Positions 7,543-12,915 of a stretch of 12,915 nucleotides of DNA are shown one piece after another. The position numbers and the translations under genes were made by a program. The stretch comes from JBDTRY01 sp039931435 (lineage in GTDB: Bacteria; Acidobacteriota; Thermoanaerobaculia; Gp7-AA8), in contig JBDTRY010000094.1 in NCBI GenBank assembly GCA_039931435.1, positions 1-12,915 on the forward strand, read 5' to 3'. Under the pieces are notes generated by a model, which saw only the letters and a list, made by a program, of their open reading frames with translations, did not search any database and was not told the origin of the DNA. Position 1 is the stretch's first letter, and every line of letters starts with the position of its first letter.

Positions 7543-7643
7543 GAAAGTCTCCCTCGCAGGGTCGCCAGTTCGCGGCCGGATGCTGGATCGATTGTACCCG
7601 CTCAGCGATCCCAGTGGATGATCGTACGAGCCCTCCCGGAACT

Positions 7644-7850
7644 TCAGAGCAGCGAAGTGGCGATGAACCGATCCGAGAGGTACCGGCGCCGTAGGCATAG
7701 GTCCGTCCGTCGGGAGTGTGATGTGAGCGGGCGTGATGGCCACGCTGCCGGCCGGGTCGCTGGGGTGGATCACCACCCCTTCGTCGCGGTCGTCGGTGGC
7801 AACGTCCACCTTCATGATACGCACCGTTCCAAGGCGACTTCACGACGGCG
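7644..7850 (-). pseudogene. Remnant of the 3' end of a second kinase-propeller gene
   Basis: Read on the minus strand, this matches the last 60 or so codons of the kinase gene at 4036-6498. The block GTVRIMKVD, then VVIHPSDPAG and HIT, is shared in one frame. PDGRTYAYG continues in a second frame, and an FIATSLL-stop-like end (TGA at 7644) in a third. At least two indels cause this: two extra bases within the HITPDG codons and a net four-base loss before the final codons. Another small deletion is likely near 7838. Homology fades at about 7850, and nothing of the kinase domain remains. Its position 101 bases upstream of the DUF3617 copy B start mirrors the spacing of the intact pair. Confidence 0.85.
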
Positions 7851-7933
7851 GAGTCTGCAAGGGATGTGGCTCCGGACTACTGTTTATTCCTTTGTTTATC
7901 TGAAAGTGAAGGGAGTTAAATTATTGGAAACGC

Positions 7934-7962
7934 TTGACATCTCTTCGATGATTGTTTATACT
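7934..7962 (+). promoter_or_regulatory. Sigma-70 type promoter of the first ABM-like gene
   Basis: A perfect -35 TTGACA (7934-7939) and -10 TATACT (7957-7962) are separated by the ideal 17 bases. Transcription would begin near 7969, leaving a leader of roughly 115 bases before the ATG at 8086. The same arrangement stands before the second copy of the gene, which supports the call. Confidence 0.8.
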
Positions 7963-8018
7963 AATAACAGTTAGAAACGCCAGATGAGCAGTTGAGTTGC
8001 AATCCCTTGTCGCTCCTG
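7963..8018 (+). promoter_or_regulatory. Conserved transcribed leader, copy 1
   Basis: Directly after the -10 box comes a stretch also found after the second promoter (8521-8574). It includes TAACAGTTAGAAA, CAGTTGAGTTGC and CGCTCCTG in the same order with nearly the same spacing. Sequence beyond this point up to the start codon is not conserved. Conservation of an untranslated segment suggests a cis-acting RNA or operator role, or simply a shared origin in the duplication. No known riboswitch class is recognised and no strong hairpin is seen in it. Confidence 0.5.
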
Positions 8019-8085
8019 CCCACGCCACGAGAAGCCGGCTCTGGTAAACCACTAGAAATCCAGCAGGGGAGCTAAGGCAAACCAA

Positions 8086-8382
8086 ATGAAATACGCACGA
8101 AACGTTCATTTCCAGATCCGCGAGGGCAAGGAACAGGAATTCTCGAAACTCTTCGAAACCGAGATCCTGCCGATGCTTCGCAAGGAGAACGGCTTCAAGG
8201 ATGAGCTCACACTCATCTCCAGGGATCGCGCCATGGGAATCAGCTTCTGGGACAACAAGGCGAACGCCGACACGTATCACACATCGACGTTTCCGAAGGT
8301 CATCGAGAAGCTCAACCCGGTAATCACGGGGACCCCCAAGGTCGAGAACTACGAGGTTGGATTCACCACTCTGCGAGCCTGA
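8086..8382 (+). CDS. ABM-like (dimeric alpha/beta-barrel) protein, copy 1
   Basis: This 98-residue protein fits the antibiotic-biosynthesis-monooxygenase-like fold. It opens with a beta strand (YARNVHFQI), then a helix containing GKEQEFSKLFETEILPMLRKENGF, a second strand (DELTLISRD), a third with SFWDN, and a C-terminal helix and strand. Such proteins form dimers; roles range from small oxygenases to heme-degrading or stress proteins, and none can be assigned here. It differs from the copy at 8635-8931 at only four residues (13, 27, 46, 59). A strong promoter at 7934-7962 and an AAGG ribosome-binding site precede it. Confidence 0.85.
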   Translation: MKYARNVHFQIREGKEQEFSKLFETEILPMLRKENGFKDELTLISRDRAMGISFWDNKANADTYHTSTFPKVIEKLNPVITGTPKVENYEVGFTTLRA

Positions 8383-8387
8383 TCACA

Positions 8388-8408
8388 GGCCGCTGCCGGA
8401 GAGCGGCC
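8388..8408 (+). terminator. Possible terminator hairpin after ABM-like copy 1
   Basis: GGCCGCT (8388-8394) and AGCGGCC (8402-8408) form a perfect seven-base-pair stem with a seven-base loop, six bases after the stop codon. No T-run follows, so it may slow or protect the transcript without acting as a full intrinsic terminator. Confidence 0.4.
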
Positions 8409-8491
8409 CTAAACGCGGCCGCCTTCGGTGCTCACTCCCAACGTTTGGCTGGGATTCTGAGGGCTGAACCGGGGAGGGAGCGCAGCAGCAC

Positions 8492-8520
8492 TTGACAAAT
8501 GGTCGAGTTTTTGATACAAT
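8492..8520 (+). promoter_or_regulatory. Sigma-70 type promoter of the second ABM-like gene
   Basis: TTGACA (8492-8497) and TACAAT (8515-8520) are 17 bases apart, again almost the consensus. Only the CTTGACA core and the -10 area match the first promoter; the spacer has diverged, yet both boxes and the spacing are kept. This suggests selection for independent, strong transcription of each copy. Confidence 0.8.
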
Positions 8521-8574
8521 ATTAACAGTTAGAAATACCAGAGACAGTTGAGTTGCCATCCTTTGCCGCTCCTG
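8521..8574 (+). promoter_or_regulatory. Conserved transcribed leader, copy 2
   Basis: This is the counterpart of 7963-8018, with the blocks TAACAGTTAGAAA, ACAGTTGAGTTGC and CGCTCCTG. It is two bases shorter. Downstream of it, to the start codon at 8635, the two leaders differ completely in sequence. Confidence 0.5.
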
Positions 8575-8634
8575 TCGAGGCCGCAGCACCGCCCTGGTCC
8601 ATCCTCAAGCAAGGGAGACAAGGAACACACATTG

Positions 8635-8931
8635 ATGAAATATGCACGCAACGTCCATTTCCAGATCCGCGACGGCAAGGAGCAGGAATTTTCAAAGCTC
8701 TTCGAGACTGAAGTTCTGCCGATGCTGCGCAAGGAGAACGGCTTCAAAGACGAGCTTACGCTCATCTCCAAGGATCGGGCCATGGGAATCAGCTTCTGGG
8801 ATAACAAGACAAACGCCGACACGTACCACACCTCGACGTTTCCGAAGGTCATCGAGAAGCTCAACCCTGTGATTACCGGTACTCCCAAGGTCGAGAACTA
8901 CGAAGTAGGGTTCACGACTCTGCGAGCCTGA
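8635..8931 (+). CDS. ABM-like (dimeric alpha/beta-barrel) protein, copy 2
   Basis: The 98-residue product is a near twin of the protein at 8086-8382, with substitutions Glu13Asp, Ile27Val, Arg46Lys and Ala59Thr. About thirty codons differ silently, so the protein is held constant while the DNA has drifted. I take the ATG at 8635, matching the other copy, although a TTG lies directly before it and the frame is open to 8548. AAGGA stands ten bases upstream. It has its own promoter at 8492 and a strong hairpin downstream. Same fold and same uncertainty about function as its twin. Confidence 0.85.
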   Translation: MKYARNVHFQIRDGKEQEFSKLFETEVLPMLRKENGFKDELTLISKDRAMGISFWDNKTNADTYHTSTFPKVIEKLNPVITGTPKVENYEVGFTTLRA

Positions 8932-8941
8932 TCACTGCGAA

Positions 8942-8979
8942 CCGGAGTGCGGCTCGAGGGCCGCGCTTCGGCTGCTTTT
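8942..8979 (+). terminator. Intrinsic-type terminator after ABM-like copy 2
   Basis: CCGGAGTGCGGC (8942-8953) pairs with GCCGCGCTTCGG (8960-8971) over twelve positions with two G-T wobbles and a six-base loop. A short T-run (CTTTTC) follows. It sits ten bases after the stop codon. Confidence 0.6.
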
Positions 8980-9028
8980 CCCTCCGCAATTCCTTCCCTT
9001 ACAGACAAGCGCTTCCGTTTTTTGGGGT

Positions 9029-9090
9029 GTCATCCCGAACGAGCGAAGCGAGGAGGGATCTCCCGCTCGTGTAACGAAGCTCGCCATGAC
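9029..9090. repeat. Interspersed inverted repeat, distant copy
   Basis: This begins GTCATCCCGAACGAGCGAAG and ends GCTCGCCATGAC, so the termini are imperfect inverted repeats. Its left 32 bases match the right arm of the copy at 1554-1651 with a single difference. It lies between convergent genes, in front of the 3' end of the TspO gene. Confidence 0.75.
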
Positions 9091-9140
9091 AAATAGGCGA
9101 GCGTTGCTGCTATGAGGCAGCCCATTGCTGCACGCCCCCC

Positions 9141-9626
9141 TCACGGATTCCGTCGAACGACTTCGGAATTGAGAAACAGTGCAAACCCGAGCCATGCCAT
9201 GTAGGGAACGAATAGCAGCGCCGCTGCCTGATCAATCTCCGAGGCCTTCCGGTTGTATGTGCCCGCCACCACGATGAGCGCAACGAGATCGCACAGTGCC
9301 AGGGCCGGCTGCTTCGCTCCGAAGAAAATCGGAGTCCAGGCTGCGTTGAGCCCCAACTGTGCGGTCCAGAGAGTCAGCGCTGTCTTTCGCTCACGATCCG
9401 AGGCATCCGAGTTCCAGACCCGGAACGCGGAGATGGCAATCAGAGCGTAGAGCAAAGTCCAAACGGGTCCAAAGACCGCAGCCGGAGGATTGAGCGGAGA
9501 CTTTTTCAGACGCCCGTACCACAGGCCCGTTTCTGTGCCTGGGCGTGGAGTGAAAAGCGTTCCTGCCAGGGCGGAAACTGTCACTGCGGAAGCGAGGAGA
9601 GCTGCGGTGCGTGCGGTTTGTTTCAT
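9141..9626 (-). CDS. TspO/MBR family membrane protein
   Basis: The 161-residue product has the family landmarks: WYxxLxKxP with W36-Y37, NPP followed by FGPVW (to W56) and LLY after the first loop, then LWTAQLGLNAAWTPIFF (about 86-102) and FVPYMAWLGFALFLN near the C-terminus. Five hydrophobic segments agree with the known five-helix bundle. TspO proteins sit in the cytoplasmic or outer membrane and bind porphyrins and related ligands; in bacteria they affect tetrapyrrole-linked and stress regulation. I prefer the ATG at 9626 over the TTG at 9644, because the family normally starts just before the first helix. The GNAT gene ends about 40 bases upstream on the same strand, so the two probably form an operon. 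Confidence 0.9.
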   Translation of the reverse strand: MKQTARTAALLASAVTVSALAGTLFTPRPGTETGLWYGRLKKSPLNPPAAVFGPVWTLLYALIAISAFRVWNSDASDRERKTALTLWTAQLGLNAAWTPIFFGAKQPALALCDLVALIVVAGTYNRKASEIDQAAALLFVPYMAWLGFALFLNSEVVRRNP

Positions 9627-9666
9627 GCTTTCGGGGAAGTGCAATCGGCGTTCCCTACTCGTGTGT

Positions 9667-10173
9667 TCAGCCCGCGGCCAGTTCCTTCTGCAGCATGGTC
9701 AGCGTCCTGGTCCCGTCGCCACTTTCCTTCGTGCCCACCTGCCGGAAGCCCAGCCGTTCGTGAAAAGCCAGCGACACATCGTTGCGCGGGCGAAGGTTGA
9801 CCTCACAGACGATCATTGGTGTTCCGTTCTCGCGGGCGAAGCGCTCCAGATCGCCATAGAGCACCCTGGCCGTGCCCGAGCGGCGTGCGCTCTCGGCGAC
9901 GACGATGCGATCGACGTAGGCGAACCGCGGATAGCGCTCCACGAACCAGCGGAAGTTCCCGCTCTCATAGTTCGCCTGGGGAGGCATGGCCATGAGAAAT
10001 CCGGCCGGTTCATTGCCCAGGAGTGCCACGCGAAAGTAATGGCACATGTTTCCCAGCCGTTCGACATCACTCAGTGGAATGCTGTTCACGAAGGGGACGA
10101 CGGTCTCGTTCAGAGCATGGATCCATTGGTGGTCGGAGGCGACGACGTCGCGGATGGAGAAGGGTGGATTCAT
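9667..10173 (-). CDS. GNAT family N-acetyltransferase
   Basis: The 168-residue protein shows GNAT features: an N-terminal IRDVVASD strand and helix, the central strand FAYVDRIVVAESAR, the acetyl-CoA pyrophosphate loop R97-R-S-G-T-A102, and the C-terminal block with N126, S134 and FHERLGFRQVG (137-147). This should be an acetyl-CoA dependent acyltransferase acting on a small molecule or protein amine; the substrate is unknown. The ATG at 10173 is the natural start, though no strong ribosome-binding site precedes it. It is divergent from the gene at 10237 with only 63 bases between starts, and probably co-transcribed with the TspO gene. Confidence 0.9.
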   Translation of the reverse strand: MNPPFSIRDVVASDHQWIHALNETVVPFVNSIPLSDVERLGNMCHYFRVALLGNEPAGFLMAMPPQANYESGNFRWFVERYPRFAYVDRIVVAESARRSGTARVLYGDLERFARENGTPMIVCEVNLRPRNDVSLAFHERLGFRQVGTKESGDGTRTLTMLQKELAAG

Positions 10174-10236
10174 TGAACGGACTCTAGCACCGCAATGGTG
10201 GCGACGGTTTGCCCTCGTGTTTCGTATCTCCCGGTG

Positions 10237-10752
10237 ATGAAATTGTTCCGGTCTTCTCTCGTACTGATCCTATCCGTCGCCTCCACCCACCCTCTTCTTG
10301 CTTCGAAGAGCCCCATCGCGCCGCTTCCGCCGCGGCTGGGCGATCTCGCTTACAACGACCTCTCCGCGCGTTCTGCCCGTGGAGGTGATTCGGTCCTGGT
10401 GGTATGGGAAAACGAGCCAACCATTTATCCGGAAACCGGCTCTGTTTATGGCCGTGTACTGGAACCTGGACATGAGGCCAGTACGTCCTTTCTCATCCGG
10501 CGGTCCGCCACATCGCCCGTCGTTTCCTGGAATGGAAAATCGTGGGTAGTTGGCTACGGGATCGCCAACTCCAGGTTCAACCCGTACCAGTACGACAACG
10601 TCGTGGTGCGCACTGTCAGTCCGGACGGTACCCTGGGCGCGGAGCATGTTCTCAATCGTTCCGCGGACAATTACCCCACCCTTAGCGACATCGTCTGGAC
10701 CGGCACTTCCTGGATCGTTGTGTTCGAGCACCACTGCGCGGGCGAATTGTAG
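10237..10752 (+). CDS. Secreted beta-propeller-like protein, 3' end lost to an IS3 remnant
   Basis: A signal peptide (MKLFRSSLVLILSVAS, cleavage around residue 23) is followed by repeats of the pattern PVVSWNGKSWVVGYG, VRTVSPDGTLGAEHVLN, DIVWTGTSWIVVFE. These resemble the propeller-like repeats of large secreted proteins in Acidobacteriota and related groups. Such proteins normally have many more repeats; this one stops after about 164 genuine residues. The last codons (HHCAGEL) are the reverse complement of the end of an IS3-family transposase, so the true C-terminus has been replaced. It is likely non-functional. An earlier ATG at 10195 is possible but gives no better signal sequence. Confidence 0.65.
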   Translation: MKLFRSSLVLILSVASTHPLLASKSPIAPLPPRLGDLAYNDLSARSARGGDSVLVVWENEPTIYPETGSVYGRVLEPGHEASTSFLIRRSATSPVVSWNGKSWVVGYGIANSRFNPYQYDNVVVRTVSPDGTLGAEHVLNRSADNYPTLSDIVWTGTSWIVVFEHHCAGEL

Positions 10753-10904
10753 TTGATCGATGAATGACGGCGATGCGTGTTGTACCACCCCTCGATGAAG
10801 TCGAAGAGAGCATCGCGAGCATCGTCGTGGTTGCGGAAAGGGGTACGGTCGAACAGCTCGCATTCGACAGTGGCGAAGAAGCTCTCGCACCTCGCGTTGT
10901 CGTT
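10731..10904 (-). mobile_element. IS3-family transposase C-terminal fragment
   Basis: On the minus strand, 58 codons give the familiar end of an IS3-type integrase domain: DNARCESFFATVECEL, containing the catalytic glutamate of the DDE triad, then ALFDFIEGWYN, then RRHSSINYNSPAQW. Everything before the DNA motif and the last few residues of a normal transposase are missing. No terminal inverted repeats or flanking target duplication were seen, so this is a deletion relic and not a complete insertion. The right junction at about 10904 leads into unrecognised sequence. Confidence 0.85.
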
Positions 10905-11084
10905 GCGAAGACGATGAAGAAAGGTGAGTGCCGCGCGGATACCGTAAGTCAGACTGAAGTATTTTTCGCTTGGTCGGTGCACGAATGCCTCTCGGGGAAT
11001 CGAAGCTAGGTCCGGCACAGTCTCACTCTTGGTTTCATTGCCGTCGAGGGTATCAAATGCGCCAGAACAGCTACTCCCTAAGGT

Positions 11085-11459
11085 ATGGGAGGCGTTCGCG
11101 AATACGAACCGCCGAAAACCGGCTTCGCCAAGAGTGCTGACCGTTACCTCACCAACTGTTTCCAACGAGAGTCGCAGCCGCAGGTCGGGGAATTTGCCCG
11201 CCTTCAGGGTGTGGGTGTCAGTACACTCAACCGAAGATCGCGAGCCGAATTCGGGATGCCACTCGGTCAGTACTTCAAATTGCGGAAGATCCAGTTCGCG
11301 AAGCATCTTCTTGAAGAGACGACGGTACCGGCAACAAAGGTGGCGTATCGGGCTGCCTTTGGCACGCGGCGATCGTTCTTTCGAGCATTTCGAGAGGCGA
11401 CCGGAATGACTCCCCAGCGCTACCGGGGCATTAAAGGGAATGAACCAAAATGTCCCTAG
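11085..11459 (+). CDS. AraC-type helix-turn-helix protein without a sensor domain
   Basis: The 124-residue product is mostly an AraC DNA-binding domain (about 35-118). The first helix-turn-helix falls around EFARLQGVGVSTLNRRSRAEFG. It is followed by the linker helix LRKIQFAKHLLEE, a second helix-turn-helix (KVAYRAAFGTRRSFFRAFREATG) and the family end MTPQRYR. The usual N-terminal ligand-binding domain is absent, so it is either a small stand-alone regulator or the surviving end of a longer gene cut during the rearrangement at 10730-10905. The start is uncertain, as only a weak AAGG precedes the ATG. A long frame on the opposite strand is its shadow. It lies 73 bases upstream of the secreted-protein gene and could control it and the RHS gene. 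Confidence 0.75.
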   Translation: MGGVREYEPPKTGFAKSADRYLTNCFQRESQPQVGEFARLQGVGVSTLNRRSRAEFGMPLGQYFKLRKIQFAKHLLEETTVPATKVAYRAAFGTRRSFFRAFREATGMTPQRYRGIKGNEPKCP

Positions 11460-11532
11460 CACACCCGTACCGAAAGTTTTACAGTCCCGTCTCACTTCAG
11501 CCACCAATTCTTGAACGTCATCAGGAGGTCCT

Positions 11533-12021
11533 GTGCCTCGAAAGCTGCTTTTCGCGTTCTTTTCAGTGCTTGTGGCCGCAACAGTTGCCGGGCAGAAGTC
11601 CGGTATTCAGATCACTGCGGGGCCGGCGGCAATCCGAATATCGAACATCGCCGCGAAGGACTCGGTGGTGATTTTCGGAATGTCCAGCACGCCGAGGAAT
11701 GGCATTCCTCACCTTGAACGGTACGAGACGATCGCTACCGATGATGACGGCGACGGCGTGATCGACTGGATTCCCGAAAAAGAAGAGTTCCCGATCCGCT
11801 CCGTTTGGGCTGTTGTAAGTCTGAGCAGCGGCCAGTTCGCCAAAGCATCAGCGCCTGGTGCCCCTCTTCGTGAATTCTCCCTCCCGTCGGACGGGTTCCG
11901 ATCGTCCCAGCCAAGCCTTTCGAAGATCGACCTGCCGAAGTTCTGGCTCGAAGTAGTCCGTCGTACGTCCGGGCGTGGGGGCCTGGCAAGTCAGTTCCGC
12001 CGACGGCGGCCCTCAGGATGA
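11533..12021 (+). CDS. Secreted protein with a calcium-loop-like motif, frameshifted (5' part)
   Basis: A GTG start with AGGAGGT four to ten bases upstream opens a signal peptide (MPRKLLFAFFSVLVAATVAG). The mature part includes DDDGDGVIDW at about 73-82, a DxDGDGxxD loop like those of thrombospondin type 3 or dockerin calcium sites, and then RSVWAVVSLSSGQF. I do not recognise the family. After about residue 148 the frame runs into Arg-rich sequence and stops at 12021, while sensible protein sequence continues in the next frame from about 11978 to 12181. Removing one G from the run at 11977-11981 would join both into a 215-residue protein. The part after residue 148 in this frame is probably not real. 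Confidence 0.7.
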   Translation: MPRKLLFAFFSVLVAATVAGQKSGIQITAGPAAIRISNIAAKDSVVIFGMSSTPRNGIPHLERYETIATDDDGDGVIDWIPEKEEFPIRSVWAVVSLSSGQFAKASAPGAPLREFSLPSDGFRSSQPSLSKIDLPKFWLEVVRRTSGRGGLASQFRRRRPSG

Positions 12022-12181
12022 TGACGCCACGAGTGATGGAAACGTTCGGGCATCGTTTGACAAGCTCCTGCCGATTGCCGGCGTCACGGAAAAAGCGCCC
12101 CAGGAGGTCCGCAACGGAGACGTCATTCTGGCCATCGACCCTCTGACCTTCAGCGTGCTGGCAACGGGGGTGAGCCAGTGA
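11975..12181 (+). pseudogene. 3' part of the frameshifted secreted-protein gene
   Basis: This is the continuation of the gene at 11533 in the second frame: GAWQVSSADGG, an acidic stretch QDDDATSDGN, then FDKLLPIAGV and DVILAIDPLTFSVLATGVSQ before TGA at 12179-12181. The formal GTG at 11975 has no ribosome-binding site, so separate translation is unlikely. Its stop overlaps the start of the RHS-type gene (GTGA), which argues that this frame is the true end of the upstream gene and that the two were translationally coupled. Confidence 0.65.
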
Positions 12182-12915
12182 ACCGCTGGCTGGGCCTGTT
12201 TGTTGCCGCATTTCTTCTGTATTCACTCGGCTATTCGCAGACTTCGCCGAACATCCAGCGTGGAGTCCTGCCCACAAACAACGTGCAGAGTTTCGATCTG
12301 GATACGATCAACGCCTTCAACGGAAATCTGACCATCGTCATCCCACTGGGGCAGGTCTACCGCGTAAACAACTATGCGTATTCGTTCAAACTGACCTACA
12401 GCGCCAACGTCTGGGACTACATCGAGTCTACGGATCATGTCGATCCGGTCGCCCGCCAGCACTGCAATGCTGGAATGGGCTGGACCGTCTCGTTCGGACG
12501 GATCATCGACCCCAGCAGCCCGCTTTCGATTTCGTACTCCTGGATGTACGAGTCTCCCGACGGGGCCAACCATCAGTTTCATTTCGATCCGCATCGGGGG
12601 TTCGACAGCGGAATCTGGAATCCCACGTCGTACTATCAGACGGGTTCCTCGGTCAGCTATTACGACTCGAACACGGGGCTGATCAATTCCTACATTGCCT
12701 CGCAGGATGTTCCAGGCAATGCAGGGAACTCGCCACCCAATGTGGACAGCCGATGGGCCGTGCTCTCTTCGCCGGAGGATCACGTGTATACGCGGGACGG
12801 CAACTATTGGCGAATGGATCTCTCATCCCAATCTTCTACTGTTGCGGAGCTTCCCGATGGTGGAGTTGACCCGGTTTCGTGGACACCTGAGGATGTTGGG
12901 AGGAGTTCACGATGG
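12178..12915 (+). CDS. RHS-type secreted protein, N-terminal part (runs off the right edge)
   Basis: The GTG at 12178 begins 246 in-frame codons with no stop before the window ends. A signal peptide of about 20 residues (MNRWLGLFVAAFLLYSLGYS) leads to FDLDTINAFNGNLTIVIPLG (39-58), VNNYAYSFKLTYSANVWDY (63-81) and MGWTVSFGRI. This is the layout at the beginning of many RHS/YD-repeat proteins, where a secreted beta-rich domain precedes the YD repeats and a variable C-terminal tip. The repeats and any toxin or effector tip would lie beyond the window. The start overlaps the stop of the preceding gene. An SD-like GGGAGGAG and ATG at the very end of the window lie within this open frame. Confidence 0.8.
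   Translation, partial: MNRWLGLFVAAFLLYSLGYSQTSPNIQRGVLPTNNVQSFDLDTINAFNGNLTIVIPLGQVYRVNNYAYSFKLTYSANVWDYIESTDHVDPVARQHCNAGMGWTVSFGRIIDPSSPLSISYSWMYESPDGANHQFHFDPHRGFDSGIWNPTSYYQTGSSVSYYDSNTGLINSYIASQDVPGNAGNSPPNVDSRWAVLSSPEDHVYTRDGNYWRMDLSSQSSTVAELPDGGVDPVSWTPEDVGRSSRW

Noticed and set aside
7543..7824. N-terminal extension of DUF3617 copy B
   Set aside because: The extension is made from the decayed kinase tail; the signal peptide and ribosome-binding site point to the ATG at 7542. The frame being open through the relic is a coincidence of its indels.
10671..11507. Minus-strand open frame of 278 codons spanning the IS3 relic and the AraC gene
   Set aside because: Only the 58 codons at 10731-10904 resemble transposase. 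The rest is antisense to the AraC-type gene and unrecognised sequence, and the lower end reads into the truncated propeller gene, so it is a chance fusion.
12896..12915. Possible new gene start (GGGAGGAG then ATG at 12912) at the right edge
   Set aside because: The RHS-type frame is open through it, and only one codon would be visible. It is most likely a chance SD-like match inside the gene.

Overview
The window is GC-rich bacterial DNA carrying accessory and housekeeping-like genes. A Ser/Thr kinase fused to a beta-propeller, small secreted DUF3617-type proteins, an RHS-type secreted protein, many secreted proteins and GC-rich interspersed repeats together suggest an Acidobacteriota-like soil or sediment bacterium. 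This placement is an inference from gene content, since no rRNA or other marker gene is present.

Layout. Positions 1-7542 are almost entirely minus-strand. From the right-hand end of that block the order is: a DUF3617 copy (7542-7138), a receiver-only response regulator (7032-6631), a kinase-propeller protein (6498-4036), a second DUF3617 copy (3929-3528), a two-domain protein ending in a SAM methyltransferase (about 3228-2065), an M16 zinc peptidase (1429-56), and the first codons of another secreted protein overlapping its stop. The block is broken by a palindrome-rich element at 3293-3403 and by a 635-base repeat-filled gap at 1430-2064.

The stretch 7644-7850 is a decayed copy of the 3' end of the kinase gene. 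It sits in front of the second DUF3617 gene exactly as the intact kinase sits in front of the first, so a kinase-DUF3617 unit was once duplicated in tandem and one kinase was then lost.

Positions 7934-8971 hold two plus-strand genes for nearly identical 98-residue proteins of the dimeric alpha/beta-barrel (ABM-like) type. Each has its own near-consensus sigma-70 promoter, a conserved transcribed leader and a hairpin downstream. A convergent minus-strand pair follows: a GNAT acetyltransferase and a TspO/MBR membrane protein.

The right end (10237-12915) is plus-strand and looks more mobile. A secreted propeller-type gene is cut off by a 58-codon IS3-family transposase remnant. A stand-alone AraC-type DNA-binding protein follows, then a secreted protein with a calcium-loop-like motif that is frameshifted at a run of five Gs, then the N-terminal 246 codons of an RHS-type secreted protein that runs off the window. 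The last three genes look like one locus. No tRNA, rRNA or CRISPR array was seen.
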